Below, piece by piece: positions 36,901-50,304 of a stretch of 64,000 bases of DNA. The stretch's first letter is position 1, and every line of letters starts with the position of its first letter. The position numbers and the translations under genes were made by a program. The notes below the pieces were generated by a model. The model had not been told where the DNA came from and did not search any database. It was given only the letters and a program-made list of their open reading frames with translations. Source of the stretch: Burhinus oedicnemus (lineage: Eukaryota; Chordata; Aves; Charadriiformes; Burhinidae); contig VFFE01007646.1 in NCBI GenBank assembly GCA_008921705.1, forward strand, positions 379,533 to 443,532, in the 5' to 3' direction.

Positions 36901-39274
36901 GTAGGGAATACATTACTAAGTCTTCTTTTTGATTGTAAATGCTCCAAATTAAAAAAAAAAAAATCTGCTTAGACATATTAGGTATGTACATATTAGGTAG
37001 ATTTGCTGCTATTAAAGATTTAGCACAGAAACACAGCTGCCATTGACATGGTTCTCTTTATTTTGCAGGATTATTTTTAACGGGCAGCTAAACGTTAATG
37101 GAGAAGGAAAGCAAGAGAATCCAGATATTAGGCCAAAGTATCTGTTCGATTCGAGCTGAATCATTCCCCGTTAAAGGAAGAAAAAACAAACTGCAAGCCC
37201 TTCTTTTTCGCTAAGGCTGTGTTGCGTACTACAGAATTCTGGGAAGCGGTGATCACAATGTTTTTTATTACAATGTTCCCCTGCTGTATCACTTGTCTGC
37301 ACATAAACTGCAGATACATCTTGGCAAACAGTCTCACAGATTCTACTTTCCGATTATATCGCCTTTCAGCCAGCTGCACGAGAGGCTGCAGCTAGCTACC
37401 GGAGGGTGCATGAAATCAGCTGAAACAACCACTGAAGGGCAGGAATGTGGAAAATTCCCAGCCTGTGTGAATCGCTAACGTGTAGCCCACAGTATGTTTT
37501 CCAGTCTGAATTCCTAATGCACCGCACAGCCCTTTCGTCTGTATCCAATTATCTAATTATAGATACAACTACATATCTGTGTGTTTGTCCTTTATGAGAA
37601 GTTTCAAATTTGCAAAAATAATAAGACAACAGAAAAGTTAAACCGAACTCAAGAGAGACTTAAAATTACAAAGTACTTTCCCCAATGAGGTCTGACGAGA
37701 ATCTAGTGAACGGGGATGCAAGAAGGGCTAAACAAGACCTAACTGTTAACTGAAGAGAAACAAAAGTATTTAAGGGGTACAGAACGCCCAGGGATCAGCC
37801 TTATATGCAGTAGAAGGTATAGATATATAAGCTTGTTACACCAGAAATGACAGAGATTTATCTTTGTGAAGACTGTGTAAACAGAAGCTTCTAGCTCTAG
37901 AAGGACTAGCTGAACTAAAATTTTGTCTATGTTCACTTCTGGAGAAAAGTTTCCATCTTTCTTGATTCTTTTTGTGATTTGTCCTTAAGACAGATAAGAA
38001 AAGCTTTATCTCACAACGATTCAGCTTATTCTTCAATCCCAACTTAATGGCCTTTCAAGGAAGAGAAACTTAATTTGACGCTTCTGATTAGCGGCTGTTA
38101 AGTGTTTAAAGATGTATACAAAAACTAAGTTTTGTAATAAAAGAAAAAAACACCTTCTTATAAAAGAATAATATTTAGGCTTCAGTGATTAATTGTGATA
38201 ACTGGCCCTTGGACATATATGTATTAAAAAGAAAACATTTCCATGCATATTACCTTATATTCTCTGGATCAGATTAGTTGGGCGTCAGATGTTCATCTGT
38301 TTCACCAACCACAGCTTTCACAGAGTCATGCACTTTGCATGTTTTAAAATGCCAAAACCCAAAGGAAACCCTAGTCAAAACTTGGTGCTCTGTTCACAAT
38401 GAAGAGGAAGAACGTTGTGGAAAATCAAGGGCTTGTTTTAAGCATCAAGTCAGCCAACACAGCTGTCGTTGGAAGCCATCAAATCAGCTAATATTTAGCA
38501 GGAACAAAAAAAAGCTTTTTATAGCCAAAATGACAGAGGAAACTGCATTTACCTCTGCGGCAGAACTCTGGGTACCACAACACGGGTTTGCTGAATACAG
38601 AATGTATTTGCTTACAATTATTTTTCAGAGTAGATTATTTGTGTAAATTGTGAATGATCCTGAAGTTGAACCCTGCCTTCCCCGGCTCCCAGAGGTAAGG
38701 CTCTCCCTACCCAACGCCTCTCTTGGGCCTGTAGCAGTTCTACCTTACCAAATGATTATCAAATTATATTCTTTGTGTATATATGCAATAAAGCGTTCAA
38801 ATACACATTGAGGAAAATATTATTTTAGCATTAGTTCCTACCTTTTCTTATCCACAGGAAAGCTACTGACTGACTCCAGAAGTGGCAGAGTACCCCAATT
38901 AAACAAAACTTCTATCTGCTGACTGCAGAATGGCCCTGGGAGAACGTGGGAGGGTGAGACAAGTACACAAGCACAAAGCCTGCCTGCACACAATTCTGAA
39001 ATGCCTACGTAATCTACATACCTTAAGGAAATCACTGTCTCCAAAACTTTGCAAAACACGTGCTTTTATGAGTATTAATGATCTAGATGCACCAAGTAAA
39101 CAAGGCCTCACATGGCTACATGACATGGCCTCATGTCAAAATGTACTGGCAGGTCCTGAACGAGAAACTTGTAATTCTCCATCATCATCTCATGTCAACG
39201 TCAGGCCTCTTCCCCATTTTTATTTTTTTTTTTTAATATTTGAGATATGTTGTGTCCAACAGGTTGGTCCGTAC

Positions 39275-39515
39275 CTGGTTTCCAGCGGTATGTTGCTGTT
39301 CAAGACCCAGCTGTTATGGAGATGCACCGAATCTTGCGTACTGGTGGGGGGAGTCGGGGCAGCAGGGCTGGGCTGGCTGCGGGTGGTCATTGATCTTCTC
39401 TGGAGAGAATCAGCGGTTGGAGGTGGTTTCCTGGCGCAGGTGCACGCGTGCGGTGGTGGAGGCGGTGGCGGGAGGGGTCTGAAGGTGAACTGGTTGTGTG
39501 GGCTACCTGGCATAT
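39275..39515 (-). CDS. TENM1: Teneurin-1 coding exon A: proline-rich part of the intracellular domain
   Basis: This 241-base exon encodes the proline-rich C-terminal part of the teneurin intracellular domain. The frame starts with two bases that complete an Asp codon and then reads M-P-G-S-P-H-N-Q. Next come FRPLPPPPPPPHACTC, RKPPPTADSLQRRSMTTR and HLHNSWVLNSNIPLET, and the exon ends on two bases of an Arg codon. The acceptor is ttgtttcag and the donor GTACGG. The phase joins exactly to exon B. In the teneurin family this region carries SH3-ligand-like proline stretches and is reported to bind the adaptor CAP/ponsin; the released intracellular domain can go to the nucleus. Those roles are family knowledge, not visible here. 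The block is GC-richer than its surroundings, as expected for a Pro/Ser/Thr-rich exon. The plus-strand frames across it are shadows. Confidence 0.93.
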
Positions 39516-40119
39516 CTGAAACAAGAAAGAAAAGGCAAAGAAAGCCACAAAGCGTTATTACTTCAAAAAGATCAAGAGAGCACGAGCATGATATAATATT
39601 TATTTGGATTAAAGCATTGTGCTTTATCATGTTGCTAACCCGGTTGGCTATGAAATGTTGTTGCAACATATGAAATAATTTAATACACCACGGAAATGGG
39701 GAATATCAGACACAGACACACTCCCTCCAGCACTGTAGTTCAGTAGTTCAACAAAAAAACAAAAAAGAAAAAGGGAAAAAAAAAAAAGAAGATATAACAT
39801 TCACTTAATTTGTCATTTTTTTGGGAGAAGGGTAAAGAACAAATAAATCAAGTTGACACTGCATTGCAGCACAGACACCGACTGATTTCATGAAGTATAA
39901 ATCTCATTTAAGAACGTCTGGGAAAGAAAGAGACACAGCACGCGAATTAGTCTTGCGCTTCAAATCAAGAGAGAAAATAAATGAATAATTCCTACCACCT
40001 AACAAACACCTTCCACAAACCAAGGTTAACACATTTCTACGAGTCTGTTACTGCATTTGTTAGACGAGACCTGGGAAAAGGCGCTCCTAAAGACTATCTG
40101 AAGCACTAATGATCCAGGT

Positions 40120-40370
40120 ACCCAGAGAAAAGGCTCTGTGGCAGCTAAAGGCAGATGAGCTGGCATGGAGCTCGCAGCCCCGGACCGGGCTGTGATGGAG
40201 ATGGAGTGAAAGATGTGTGTGGTGGGTACCCAAGGCCCTGCCACCTCTGCTGCCGCTGCCCTAGGGACCCTCAGAGAGGGATGCTGTAGCTGCAGGGGTC
40301 CTGCCCTGCGCTGTCACTGCCGCACGGCTCTGAGGTGGCTCAGCCTGTGCCAGCGAGCTTGAATCCTCCT
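40120..40370. other. GC-richer patch 600 to 850 bases upstream of exon A
   Basis: Base composition rises here, with CTG/GCC-rich wording and several CpGs (agctcgcagccccggaccgg, tgccgcacggctc). On the minus strand a good acceptor-like ttgtcttttgcag lies at about 40370, but all three frames after it meet a stop within about 40 codons, and no good donor follows at an open length. I do not call an exon. It might be part of a non-coding exon or a regulatory patch. Confidence 0.35.
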
Positions 40371-42225
40371 GCAAAAGACAACGAAGATACAAACATGGTG
40401 TAACGGTACTTTGAAGACACAAAAAAAACCCCAAAACCCTCTTGTTTTCTCAACTTCCCACAAGAGTTTCCGAAGCCTCCCGGTACAGCAGGAAACACAG
40501 CTATGGAGAACTGAGGCAAGAAATTCCTTTTTCAATGAACAGTAACAAATCCTTTGCAAAGATGATGCTGATAAAAATTGCTGCCGGACTGGGTGAACTG
40601 TGAAGCTGCGAACCTGAAACTCTTCCAGCTAATTTACCTCAGTGTCTAAGGCGGCTTTGTCCCATTTCTATACTCACCCTCTCTCTCCCTTGTACCTGAG
40701 CAGATGTCCGGTTAAATTTGCACAAAACCAGCTGGAGCGGAGCTCTGATGAACCTGCAAAAATTCCCTGCAAGGAACTGTTGTTGCCATCCATTTACCAC
40801 ACATGCTTTCTTTAAATTATGACATGATGTGTCTTCAAGGTGAAAGATGAAAGCCTGCCCCTTCCCTTCTTGGAACGGCTGGTGGAAAAAAAGCACTTTT
40901 TTCTCTGTGACAGTCACAATTTACCCCAACTGGAGAAACAAGGTTGTTTAGTGCTCCACGTAAGCTTTTCTATGCTGTGGTAAGCAAAGCTGTCACGGAT
41001 TTGGCCCAGGCTTAATCCTTTTAATTTCATTGATCTTTTATCAAGGCAGCATTCTTACAGTTGCATTAAGGTTTACGCTGTAATATTAGTTTGCATATAC
41101 CAGAAAAGCATTTCTAAGCATATTTGAAAATTGGAGACCTCAGTAAATTAAATCACTGGAGTCAACAGTCCAGAGCTCTAAAATAATCTGCTAAGGCACT
41201 TTCATATAACAATTAATCTCAGTAAATCCTGTATCCTGCTATTTTAGAATTGAAAACTACCTAAATTTTGGACATAATATTTGATGTCCAGCATCCTCAA
41301 GCACTTGATCAGTGACATTCCCTTACTTAGGGGTATCAATCTTAAATCCACTCTACAGAAAATTTGCAGGATTATTATACATCCTGTAATTTGCATGACA
41401 AGTCATTTTAATGGCTGTGCCACTGTCCTGCTCAAAAATTGCTGATCTTTGCCAGGACACGCAGTTAGACTCTACAAGGTACATCAAAAGCTATGCAGTA
41501 AATGCCGAGCAGCCAAGGTGATTGCTTCTCTAGGTAAATGGGAAATAAAAAAATGCATCATCTATATGGCAACACATCTTTTAGTTCCTTTCTTCCCCTT
41601 TTATCTGTACCGTCCCTATCCTGTCAATAGCACGCAATTATCTGAGAAATAGTTTAGTCTGTTCCATGCAACAGACTGGCTCTGCTTTGTGAACCATGAA
41701 GTATTTCTGGTTGGTACTGCACCTTATATCTCCCAGTGCAATTTATCACAATACATTAACACATCAGATTTCCTGAGGGATTCCTTTTTAATTATCACAC
41801 TTGTCACCCATTCATCCAGCTACCGGCATCACAGAAAACCTCACATCAGATTCTGAATTATTTTTGTGATTTAAAGACGAGTCTTCTGCATCAGACCTTC
41901 ACTTCAGTGAAGCAACGCAAATTCATTATGCTGAGAATTAGTCTGAGTTTCCAATTAGTTTTTACAGACTTTCTAATTTGGCAAAGTTATTTTTATTTTG
42001 CTTGAAACTAACTCGTTAACTTTATTTTGATACCACAAAAAATGTTGGTTTGGATATAAAGCTGCATTATATCTAAATATGCATGCTCACGATTCCTCAG
42101 GGCTGAATAAACAGTAGACTCTGTACAATAACTTAATGCAAAATCACTTAAACACCTAAAAAGTGTTACATAAGATAATTTGTCTAAAGCCAACAAGATT
42201 TCAAAACATACAGGAGTGATATAGA

Positions 42226-42247
42226 AATTAGCTTAGCTAAGCTAATT
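42226..42247. repeat. Perfect 22-base palindrome
   Basis: The sequence aattagcttagctaagctaa followed by tt is identical to its own reverse complement with no spacer. The flanks do not extend the symmetry. Confidence 0.95.
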
Positions 42248-45200
42248 AGCTTTATTCTGTTGCTATTGTTCAGCATAATGCCATCCATAACAACTCCTGT
42301 TTTTATTTTTAATGGTTGCTAATGACGTTCAGATTTATAATTTTTTTTTTTTTTAAATCAAAAAGTCTATGTATGATATGCAAATACGTGTTATTTGTTT
42401 TCAGTGTGTTCACTGACACAGTAGAAGTTTGCGCTCATCTAAAAATGTACTTACAAAACATGATTTTAGCTCAAAATTTACATTTACAATAATTTGCTTC
42501 AAATCAGATTTTCATCTGAGGAGCATCCAAGCCAGAAGAGATGCTCTTGGCCCTTGCTATTGGCCTTCTCATCTGCAATTGCATTTAGCTCTTTTTTTTT
42601 TTTTTACAGAGAGAAGGGGCTGTTTAGAAAATGTCTAAACTCTTTTCCCTGCGAATTTATTATTTTAAAATAATGCTCTCATTTCAGCAGAGCACATCTA
42701 GAACCGCGGTGTTTCCTGAAAAGATCTCATAGCTTCTGCTTTGTTGTATGTTGGATCTGCTTCATTTTACTCCAACTCGCACACTCCCCCATCCACTCCA
42801 CAAACTCCGCTTAAACTTCTTTCTGCCACCTTTTTTTTAAAATTTATTTTTAGGGTTTTTGCTTTCATTCTTCAATAATGATGTTAATTTGTTTAGCTTT
42901 TTCATTTTGAGACACTTCCCAAACTCCACGCACTCACTCCAAAAGAGAAACCGCTGTATTGATGCTAGCTATAAACAAGAAAAACTTTCCTTGTAATTCT
43001 GCTGGTTTGAAGGATTTCTACTCGCTCTCCTTTCTTTGAGGTTTGAAGGCAGGACTTCTGCTCTTGTCCTGAATGTTTCTTCTTCTTTGGTTCTGACTCA
43101 TTCTTTTGGATGGCCCTTCATCAACATTGAACACACGCTGCTCCGTGGCAGCTGAATAACGGAGCTCGGCATCCTACAGTTATGGAGCACGGACCTCAAC
43201 AGCTCCTCTTCAGCTGCTGAGTTCTACTACTACTGCTTTTTCCTTCAGGAGATACAATAATTCAGACCTTGCTTTTTTCACTAGGCCTCTGCTTTTCAGA
43301 AAGCGGAAAGTTAATTAACTTCGATGCTTCCCTTACCCTGCCATGTTGGTTGAGTGCTGCCATTCTGCTCAAAAGTTATTGGAGGCACAGAGCATGTTAG
43401 TGGCATTAACAAACTAATTTTCCTTAAGAGTCAGGCTAAAATGCCTTTGTAATCATAAACATGTAGCTAAATTGCTTTATAGACTGACAAAAAATAAATA
43501 AGCAGCTTTATCAACTAGTTAGCACCTGATTAAGAATAAGTTTTGAAAATAAGCCAGGCCTTTGCTGAAGTATTTTCCTAACAGTTTTGAAGTACACTTT
43601 ACTATACTTTTTGGATCTATGTAGGAAGAAGAGGTAATTGAACTGTTTTATCACTGACAAGACTACAATAGCCTGTATCATTACTAAGTGAAGTATATCA
43701 GAGAGAATATATTAAAAAGTAATGAACCTTAAAAGGTTTGTATCCAACCTGTAGTGCTTTTGAGATATTTTAATTTTTTCGGTTCCTAAATTCATTATTT
43801 ATTGGTATGTTTGGATTTTTTTTATTTTTAACTAGACATGTCTCAGCTGAGTATGAATTAGCTTGCAATCTGTTATTTAATGAACAAAATAGCAACATAT
43901 GTTCGGGGAGCTTAGTTCAGTTTATTTAAAAGTTCTGTAGCTATACTACTGCTCAGTTACAAACCAATCTGTAATTTTTGCTCAAGCAGAGATGAAGGAG
44001 CACAGTGCTATTATTTATCAAAACTGAGCCTTGGAAGAGGCAAATCTGCATCGTGCAGAAAGATGTGTCTGACACCATCTAACAGAATGGGAGGATCATG
44101 CCCAGAGCACTGGGCCCAACTCATACAAATGGGCACTGAGGAACTGGAAAAGATTCAGTGCAGGGAAGACAGAGAATCTGAACGCTGAAGACTAGAGCTA
44201 AAAAGCATAGAATAAAAACTCGCCATTTTACAATGAGATTTATGCTCCGGGTCAAAGAAGACTAGCAAAGAATTAGATGTAGGTGCTATCATTGCAGAGT
44301 GCTGGCTCTGCTACCTGTTAATATACTTACTGATGTTGTGTAAGTCTTTACACCCTTCCCTTCCATTCTAAATTTAAAATTATTCTTTTTCTATGTATGC
44401 ACATATAACCTTACTAAGCCCTTAATTATTTTTTGCCTATCTCTGAATTCCTTTTATTTTTGCTGTCACGTATTTTGAGAAAAGGTGAATATGAAAAAAA
44501 ATTGTGTATGAAATTGCTCTATTGATGTATAAATTTATGTTGTGTTTCAATAACTTACACTCGCTCCTTCTGACGTAGCTCAAACATTTAGTTGGCCTAC
44601 CGTACTTGCAAAATCCTTTGCTTCGTGAACTTTGCAAGAACACTAGGATAAAAAAGTATCTAACCAGTACCTTTAATACCAATTTTCCTTTAGATTATTG
44701 TTTTGCCGGGCGTAATTTTTTTCTTAGCCTCACTACACAGTAAATCTTCCAGAATATAAAATATCAAACATCTCTAAAGAATTCTACAAACCATATGGTT
44801 TTATGCAAAATAAAGTTTATAATGTAATGAAAGCTTATAAACTAAAGGTCATACAGACTCAAAGTTTACATACTAAGTAAAAGAGATTTAGAGACCTCCA
44901 GAGACCACTACTACTTCCCACTACAGCCTACTGACTCACGCCCGCAGTGCTCTGAGCTCGCCCCTGCGGCAGCAGGTTTTCCTCGGTGAGCAGGTTGGGA
45001 TGGCCCAGAACAGACCGAGGGAGGCACCAGTTAAGCATTGGGGATCATCAGGGGGCTCTGGGCACTTTATTTATCAGTACGGGTGTGCCCTCAAATAGTC
45101 AAGTATATAATTTCATATCATACTGCCACTGTAAGAGTAGAATGAATCCTACGGATCATTATTTAGGCTGGGCTGAAAACAAAGCACTTCACTTCCAAAG

Positions 45201-45412
45201 AAAAATTCACAGAGATCTTATGCCATGTACTTTGAATGGTGTCAATGAACATAATATACAGCTGGATTTACATTATAGTAATGTCATGATGTCAAACAAA
45301 TGATGTATAATACTTAAACACTCAGTCCAATGTGTTCATACGGGTGCCATTAAATGTTTCCTTTATGTTCTCAATATCACATATGTTCAATTCCCTTGAA
45401 TCCCTTACAATT

Positions 45413-45428
45413 ATACACACACACACAC
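45413..45428. repeat. (AC)8 microsatellite
   Basis: Eight AC dinucleotides in an AT-rich stretch. Short, likely only mildly variable. Confidence 0.9.
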
Positions 45429-46346
45429 TAACAGAGTCTAATTCATAATTTGTGGATCATTTAAAAAGAGATTTGGTAAAATAAGAATTCTAATAATTTT
45501 CTAATGCTAACAGAAACTTATTTCTCCTTCAGCATTTGCCAGTTTAGCCACATTTAAAAATGAAATATGATGGCAATTCAACTCTTTCTAAAACACAAGT
45601 AACATTTACATTGAATGTTGTACAGTCTAACTATGTAGAAAAAAAATCTATTCTGCATATAAGCTACAAAGACGTAAGGGCTTCTTATGATGGCTGTGCA
45701 GCACTTCCTTTCCTATTTTTACATTAACAGTCAAAACTTGCACTGCAAGACCTGAGTGACTGTATTTTGTAAAGACTCATAATGGACCTCATTCTAGGAA
45801 ACTTTATAAAAACGTAATTACCCAGTTTTGAACACCAGACTACAAAGGAATGATGGGAGCATCGCCAGCAGGTCTCTGTTTAAAACATTGCTGCTTTTAC
45901 AGAAGTATATGTTTTATGTTTCTTTAATTCTGGTTAATACAATCTCTTGTGAAATAGTGCTAAATTCAGCTAAAATTCCTTCTGGAGACCATATTTATTC
46001 AGGTAGACTAATACAAGCCTAGGCTTTTCCCATTATTTTAATTCACATTTTTGGTCCATTTCTAACAAAAAAATGCTGGATTACTTAAAGTCTACTGGAA
46101 AATCTTCACAAATCAAATAGTGTAAATGGACTTTATTACCTGCATATAATATTAAGTATCAATGCCTTAAAACTTCTAGCAATAGAGAGCATAAGGAATT
46201 TGCATTAGCAGGACTTCTGTATTTGCCATTACTGTTGCATGTCAGGACAGTAACACTGCTGGGCTCTACTTCTGGTAAAACATCAATTAGTAGCATGATA
46301 AAAGTGAAAAAAATACTGGAGATCTCACAGTGTTGTGGAAAATAAA

Positions 46347-46368
46347 TCAGAAGTGTCTCAGAAGTGTC
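46347..46368. repeat. 11-base tandem duplication
   Basis: The unit tcagaagtgtc occurs twice without spacer, followed by tctg. Confidence 0.85.
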
Positions 46369-49300
46369 TCTGCAAACCAACTGCTTCTTGACTCAGCTGC
46401 GGGAAGATGTGGGACAATTTTTCAGGCAAAAGAACGGAGGTTAGAACTCATTAGAGAAGGAAAGGCAGTGATTTATCACCAGGGAACTATCATCGGGCCA
46501 CCCTTCCCAGCTTTGCTGATAGGATGCATTTAACAATATTCTGCTTTTCAAGATTCAAAAAATTCTGGCATCTGTCATCTTTGTACTGTATAGTTAACTT
46601 GTCAATTCTACTTCTTGAAATAAGACTGATAGACTCTCTTTTTTAGGTGTGCGTGGGGGAGTGGTTTTGCTTTTTCTGATGATAGAAATGTTAATATACT
46701 CAAGCCAAAAGAAGGGTTTGTGGGCCCAAAGCTATGTGTATTTTTCTCCAGCTGTATCAGCTGGTGCAATGAAAGACATTACCTTTCCTGACAAACTTTG
46801 CCTCACTCAGAGGCACTCATATCCGTAGACCATTAGAGCTACAACAGCACTACTCCTCCTTAATTAACTCCATCACTCAGTGTTTTAACTTGGGAGCCTG
46901 ATTGCTGAAGTAGAATAATTCTGGACATAAACACTGCACTGTAAGATGCCACTCTCCGCGCTGTAGTTTGTAACCAGAAACGAGTTTCAGGTTATAACGC
47001 TGTAGTACTGAGGATAAGATGCAAGTTTTGAACATTATCATGCAGAAGCACCTGACAATATAAAAATGCTGATGCGTGTTCATATAAAATAAACATTGCC
47101 AAAGGGGAGTGAAGAGCTCGAGCTCCTGAGGTGCTTTTATTCTGCTGAACTGTCTGAATTATAGCTTCGTTCTATAGTACTTCTTCATATAGCTGCTAAA
47201 TACCACGGCACTCTACATATAATATTTACATGAAAATATTATTCCATTTATGTGAAATGCTCACATTTATGTCAACTAATATAACAAATTTGAAATGAAC
47301 CTATCCTGCTCACTCCCTTCCAAATCTTCCGTTGCAGGTGGTGCATCCATCAGACTCAAGTACGCATCCAGTTGAGACAGGACACCTCCTAAATCACGAC
47401 ACTCTGCTCCGACACAAGACAGGCCCGTTGGTGGTTGAGTCACAGAGGTCAAGGACAAAACGTGAAGGGAGAAGAAAAGGCAGCGCTCCAATTATGATGG
47501 AAACCGAGGGAACAACCTAAACAACCAGCTCAGGCTTCCAGTGGTTTGTTTAGCAGATTGAGCAGCTGCTGGTACAATTAACATCCCGCAGCATTCAAAG
47601 GACAGAAGTGGAGACTGACAGCTCCCAGCCAGCTTAAAGGTGATATTTCAGGAGAATACGTAACTCCTGCCATTACTTAAAAGTGGTGGGTTCAGTCAGT
47701 ATAGTGAGTTGTAACTTCTCTCAGCGGCAACTCACGGGGGACAGTACAATCACTATTCTAAAACTCTGAACAAAGCAGGAGAGATTATAGCTTACAGACT
47801 AAGCCTATCATCCAGGTTTACAAAAGCCAGGCAGTTACAAGTAGCCTGGCAGCAAATTTTGATGACCTTAGAGGTGAACAGATTTTGATTAAAGAGCAGT
47901 TTATGATTGGTAAAATAGGTTGCGAGCAGCCACGGCTGTAAAAATTAATGTTTCCCCAGTTATTGATGGTTTTCGGCAGAGTGATATATATTCAAGTTTT
48001 GGCCTTTGTATCATTAAATTCATTAGCTGTGAGGGCTTTCTAAGAGGGATCTATGGGTAATGGAATTAGCAACTATAAATCACACTGAAATACACAGTGT
48101 ATTTAGCCGGGCAGTTCAGTGGAAATATCATGAATATGGACATATTAAGCCATTTTGTCACCAACCTCTCTACAGTTTATGATAACCTTCCCGGCCTGCC
48201 TCTTACCTGCTTCATCTGTGTTCCTGTTACTTTGCAATGTTGTTAGGAAAAAAGACTGCTCCAGGCCATGCCCTGTTACAGACCCCAATACCATAAAACC
48301 CTGCAGCATTCGAGTTCAGTGCACAGCGATGGCTGAGGTAAAGACTCTTCCATTTTAGTGCTCGCCTTCTCAAGGCTGGGGACAGTGACCTGAGTCCTAC
48401 CAGCGGACTGAAGTACCAAATCCTGTTCAACTTACAGCCCAGCCACAACAGCGATCAGTTTGTTGATTCATATTTTTGTAAATATAAAATATTCCGTGGC
48501 TCTACGGAAATATGAAAAGATGAAAAGCCCTAGGTCATGGTTAAACCTGCCAGTTACCTCAGGACCCAAACTCAAGCTCCGACAAGCACGTTCATGCGCA
48601 TTCCTGAAATTACTGGGGGCAAGATCCCAAGCGTGTTCCCTATCTATCTGGACTCCAACAGAGCTAGTGCTTTGTTGGCAGCACTGCAAACTTTACTTCA
48701 GGGTGGAAGTGCCTGAACTTTCTGGCTTCAAGGATGAATCACACTCCAGCTTCTCCCACCTGGATATATAAAGGTTTTTCTCAGGACACCTGACTCTCTG
48801 CACTCCAGACCATCATGTCTAATCCAGACAATCCAGCATGCCTCTTGACATTATTTTGCTGAGCATAATTGAAAATACTAGATCCATTTTCACAATCAAT
48901 ACCACGTACAGATGCAGAAGCTTGAAGCTCTTCTGGATCATTCAGTAATTGTCTCTACCCCCATGTATGTACTTCATTTTTAAGATGATCCTTTTAGAAA
49001 GATATTAATAAGGGAACATCAGGAGAAATATAGACTAATTTCCATATTCGTAATACGTTGAAGAACGTGTTTATAGCTTATATAGGAAAATGAAGGTCTC
49101 TATTTTATTCAATAAAACAGCATTCCGTATGTTTTTATTATGGATTTCACCTTGACATTAAATTGCTTGATATGCACATCTTTACATATATTTCCAGTGA
49201 CTGTTATATGAATATAGGGAGTATTAAAAAAATATGCATTTATCTGTGGTTATATAGTAACTTGTGGAGAGGCAGAAAAAGTTGTCAAATGTATCCAAAT

Positions 49301-50281
49301 ATTAAACATATGCAGAGTTTAACTGTGCACATATCTGCCTCAAAATTCATCAAAATAATACTAATGTAGTATTGTTTTATAAAGCAATATTAAGAAATAT
49401 TTTTCTCAACAGAAGACTTTGCATGTAGATTTTGTGTAAACACTGTAGCCAGTTAAACAGACTACAACGTCTGTAAGAGTACTGCATAAAGCCTTCGATA
49501 GGGCTCAACATCACATTCAGCTGGAGGATATACAGGAGCACAACACATGGTCACCACACTGAAATAAGCTAAATATTACTTTCAATCATGGTATTGTTTG
49601 GGTTTTTTTAAGTAGATTTGGGCATTTTGTGGAAAAGTTTACTTCTAGACTGTTTCCCTGCCTTCCTGGGGAAGAGGTGTAGTGGTACAGCAATGGTCGA
49701 GGGGGACCATTGCAGCGCTGGGGCCGTTTGGGTGGCTTTGCTCTACAGGAGTAGAGAAGACAGCTTGCTCAAAGCTGGCTGCTCAGAACAAATATCCCAT
49801 AACCTACAAAGTTCAACCAGAATTCACCACCAGTCACGGGGCCCCATCTGATTATAAATCTGCATCCCCTGTACTGGCTCTGTAGAAATGATTTCTGCCG
49901 TATTCTCTGAGATTTAATTTGAAAGTGATTCTTCTTTCTCTGTAGACTGTATGGGGTAGCAGAGTTGTTTGTTGCCACAATTTTCTGCTAGCTATTTCGG
50001 GTAATCAGAGAGACAACTTTATACAGAAGCATGCTACCAACCAATAAAGTGAACGGCTTTCGGCAAAACTGATAATGCTTTTATCTGGCTCTTCCTGAAT
50101 GCTTGCATATACATTCAAACTTGTCCTATAAATTAGGAATATGATCCATTACTATCCTGAAGTCAAGAAGAGACTTCCATTTCATCTTAGCGGAGGTTAG
50201 TTTTAAACACAGTTGATGAATTGACAAGCAGCAAGTATGTGTGCTTATTACTGGTCAAGAAATATTATTGACAGCTTTTTT

Positions 50282-50304
50282 AAAAAAAAAAAAAAAAAAA
50301 AAAA
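50282..50304. repeat. 23-base A run
   Basis: An uninterrupted run of 23 A residues after a short T run. No retroposed body is recognisable upstream, so it is probably slippage and not the tail of a processed copy. Confidence 0.85.

Larger units (their letters stand above)
25694..39274 (-). other. Intron between exons A and B
   Basis: This intron of about 13.6 kb contains the 188-base purine run and heptamer array at 26219-26406, two CR1 fragments (30771-30868 and 32628-32957), a 14-base direct repeat at 33898-33911 and 33930-33943, and a 12-base direct repeat at 36973-36984 and 36988-36999. The open frames 26155-26409 (translation of the purine repeat), 27251-27575, 38278-38646 and others show no domain I recognise. 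I see no nested gene or RNA gene. Confidence 0.75.

Noticed and set aside
38930..39673. 247-codon plus-strand open frame, the longest in the window
   Set aside because: It overlaps TENM1 exon A in antisense; its glycine-rich part is the complement of the proline run, and the remainder shows no domain. A shadow frame.
47276..47520. Overlapping opposite-strand frames with Leu/Asp/Glu-rich wording, considered as the missing N-terminal teneurin exon
   Set aside because: The peptide does not resemble the teneurin N-terminal domain and no splice sites in the required phase flank it.
49462..49557. Minus-strand 31-codon frame (VVTMCCAPVYPPAECDVEPY...) following a CAG, which looked like a terminal exon
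   Set aside because: An open run of this length is expected often by chance, the pyrimidine tract is weak, no poly(A) signal follows closely, and I do not recognise the peptide.
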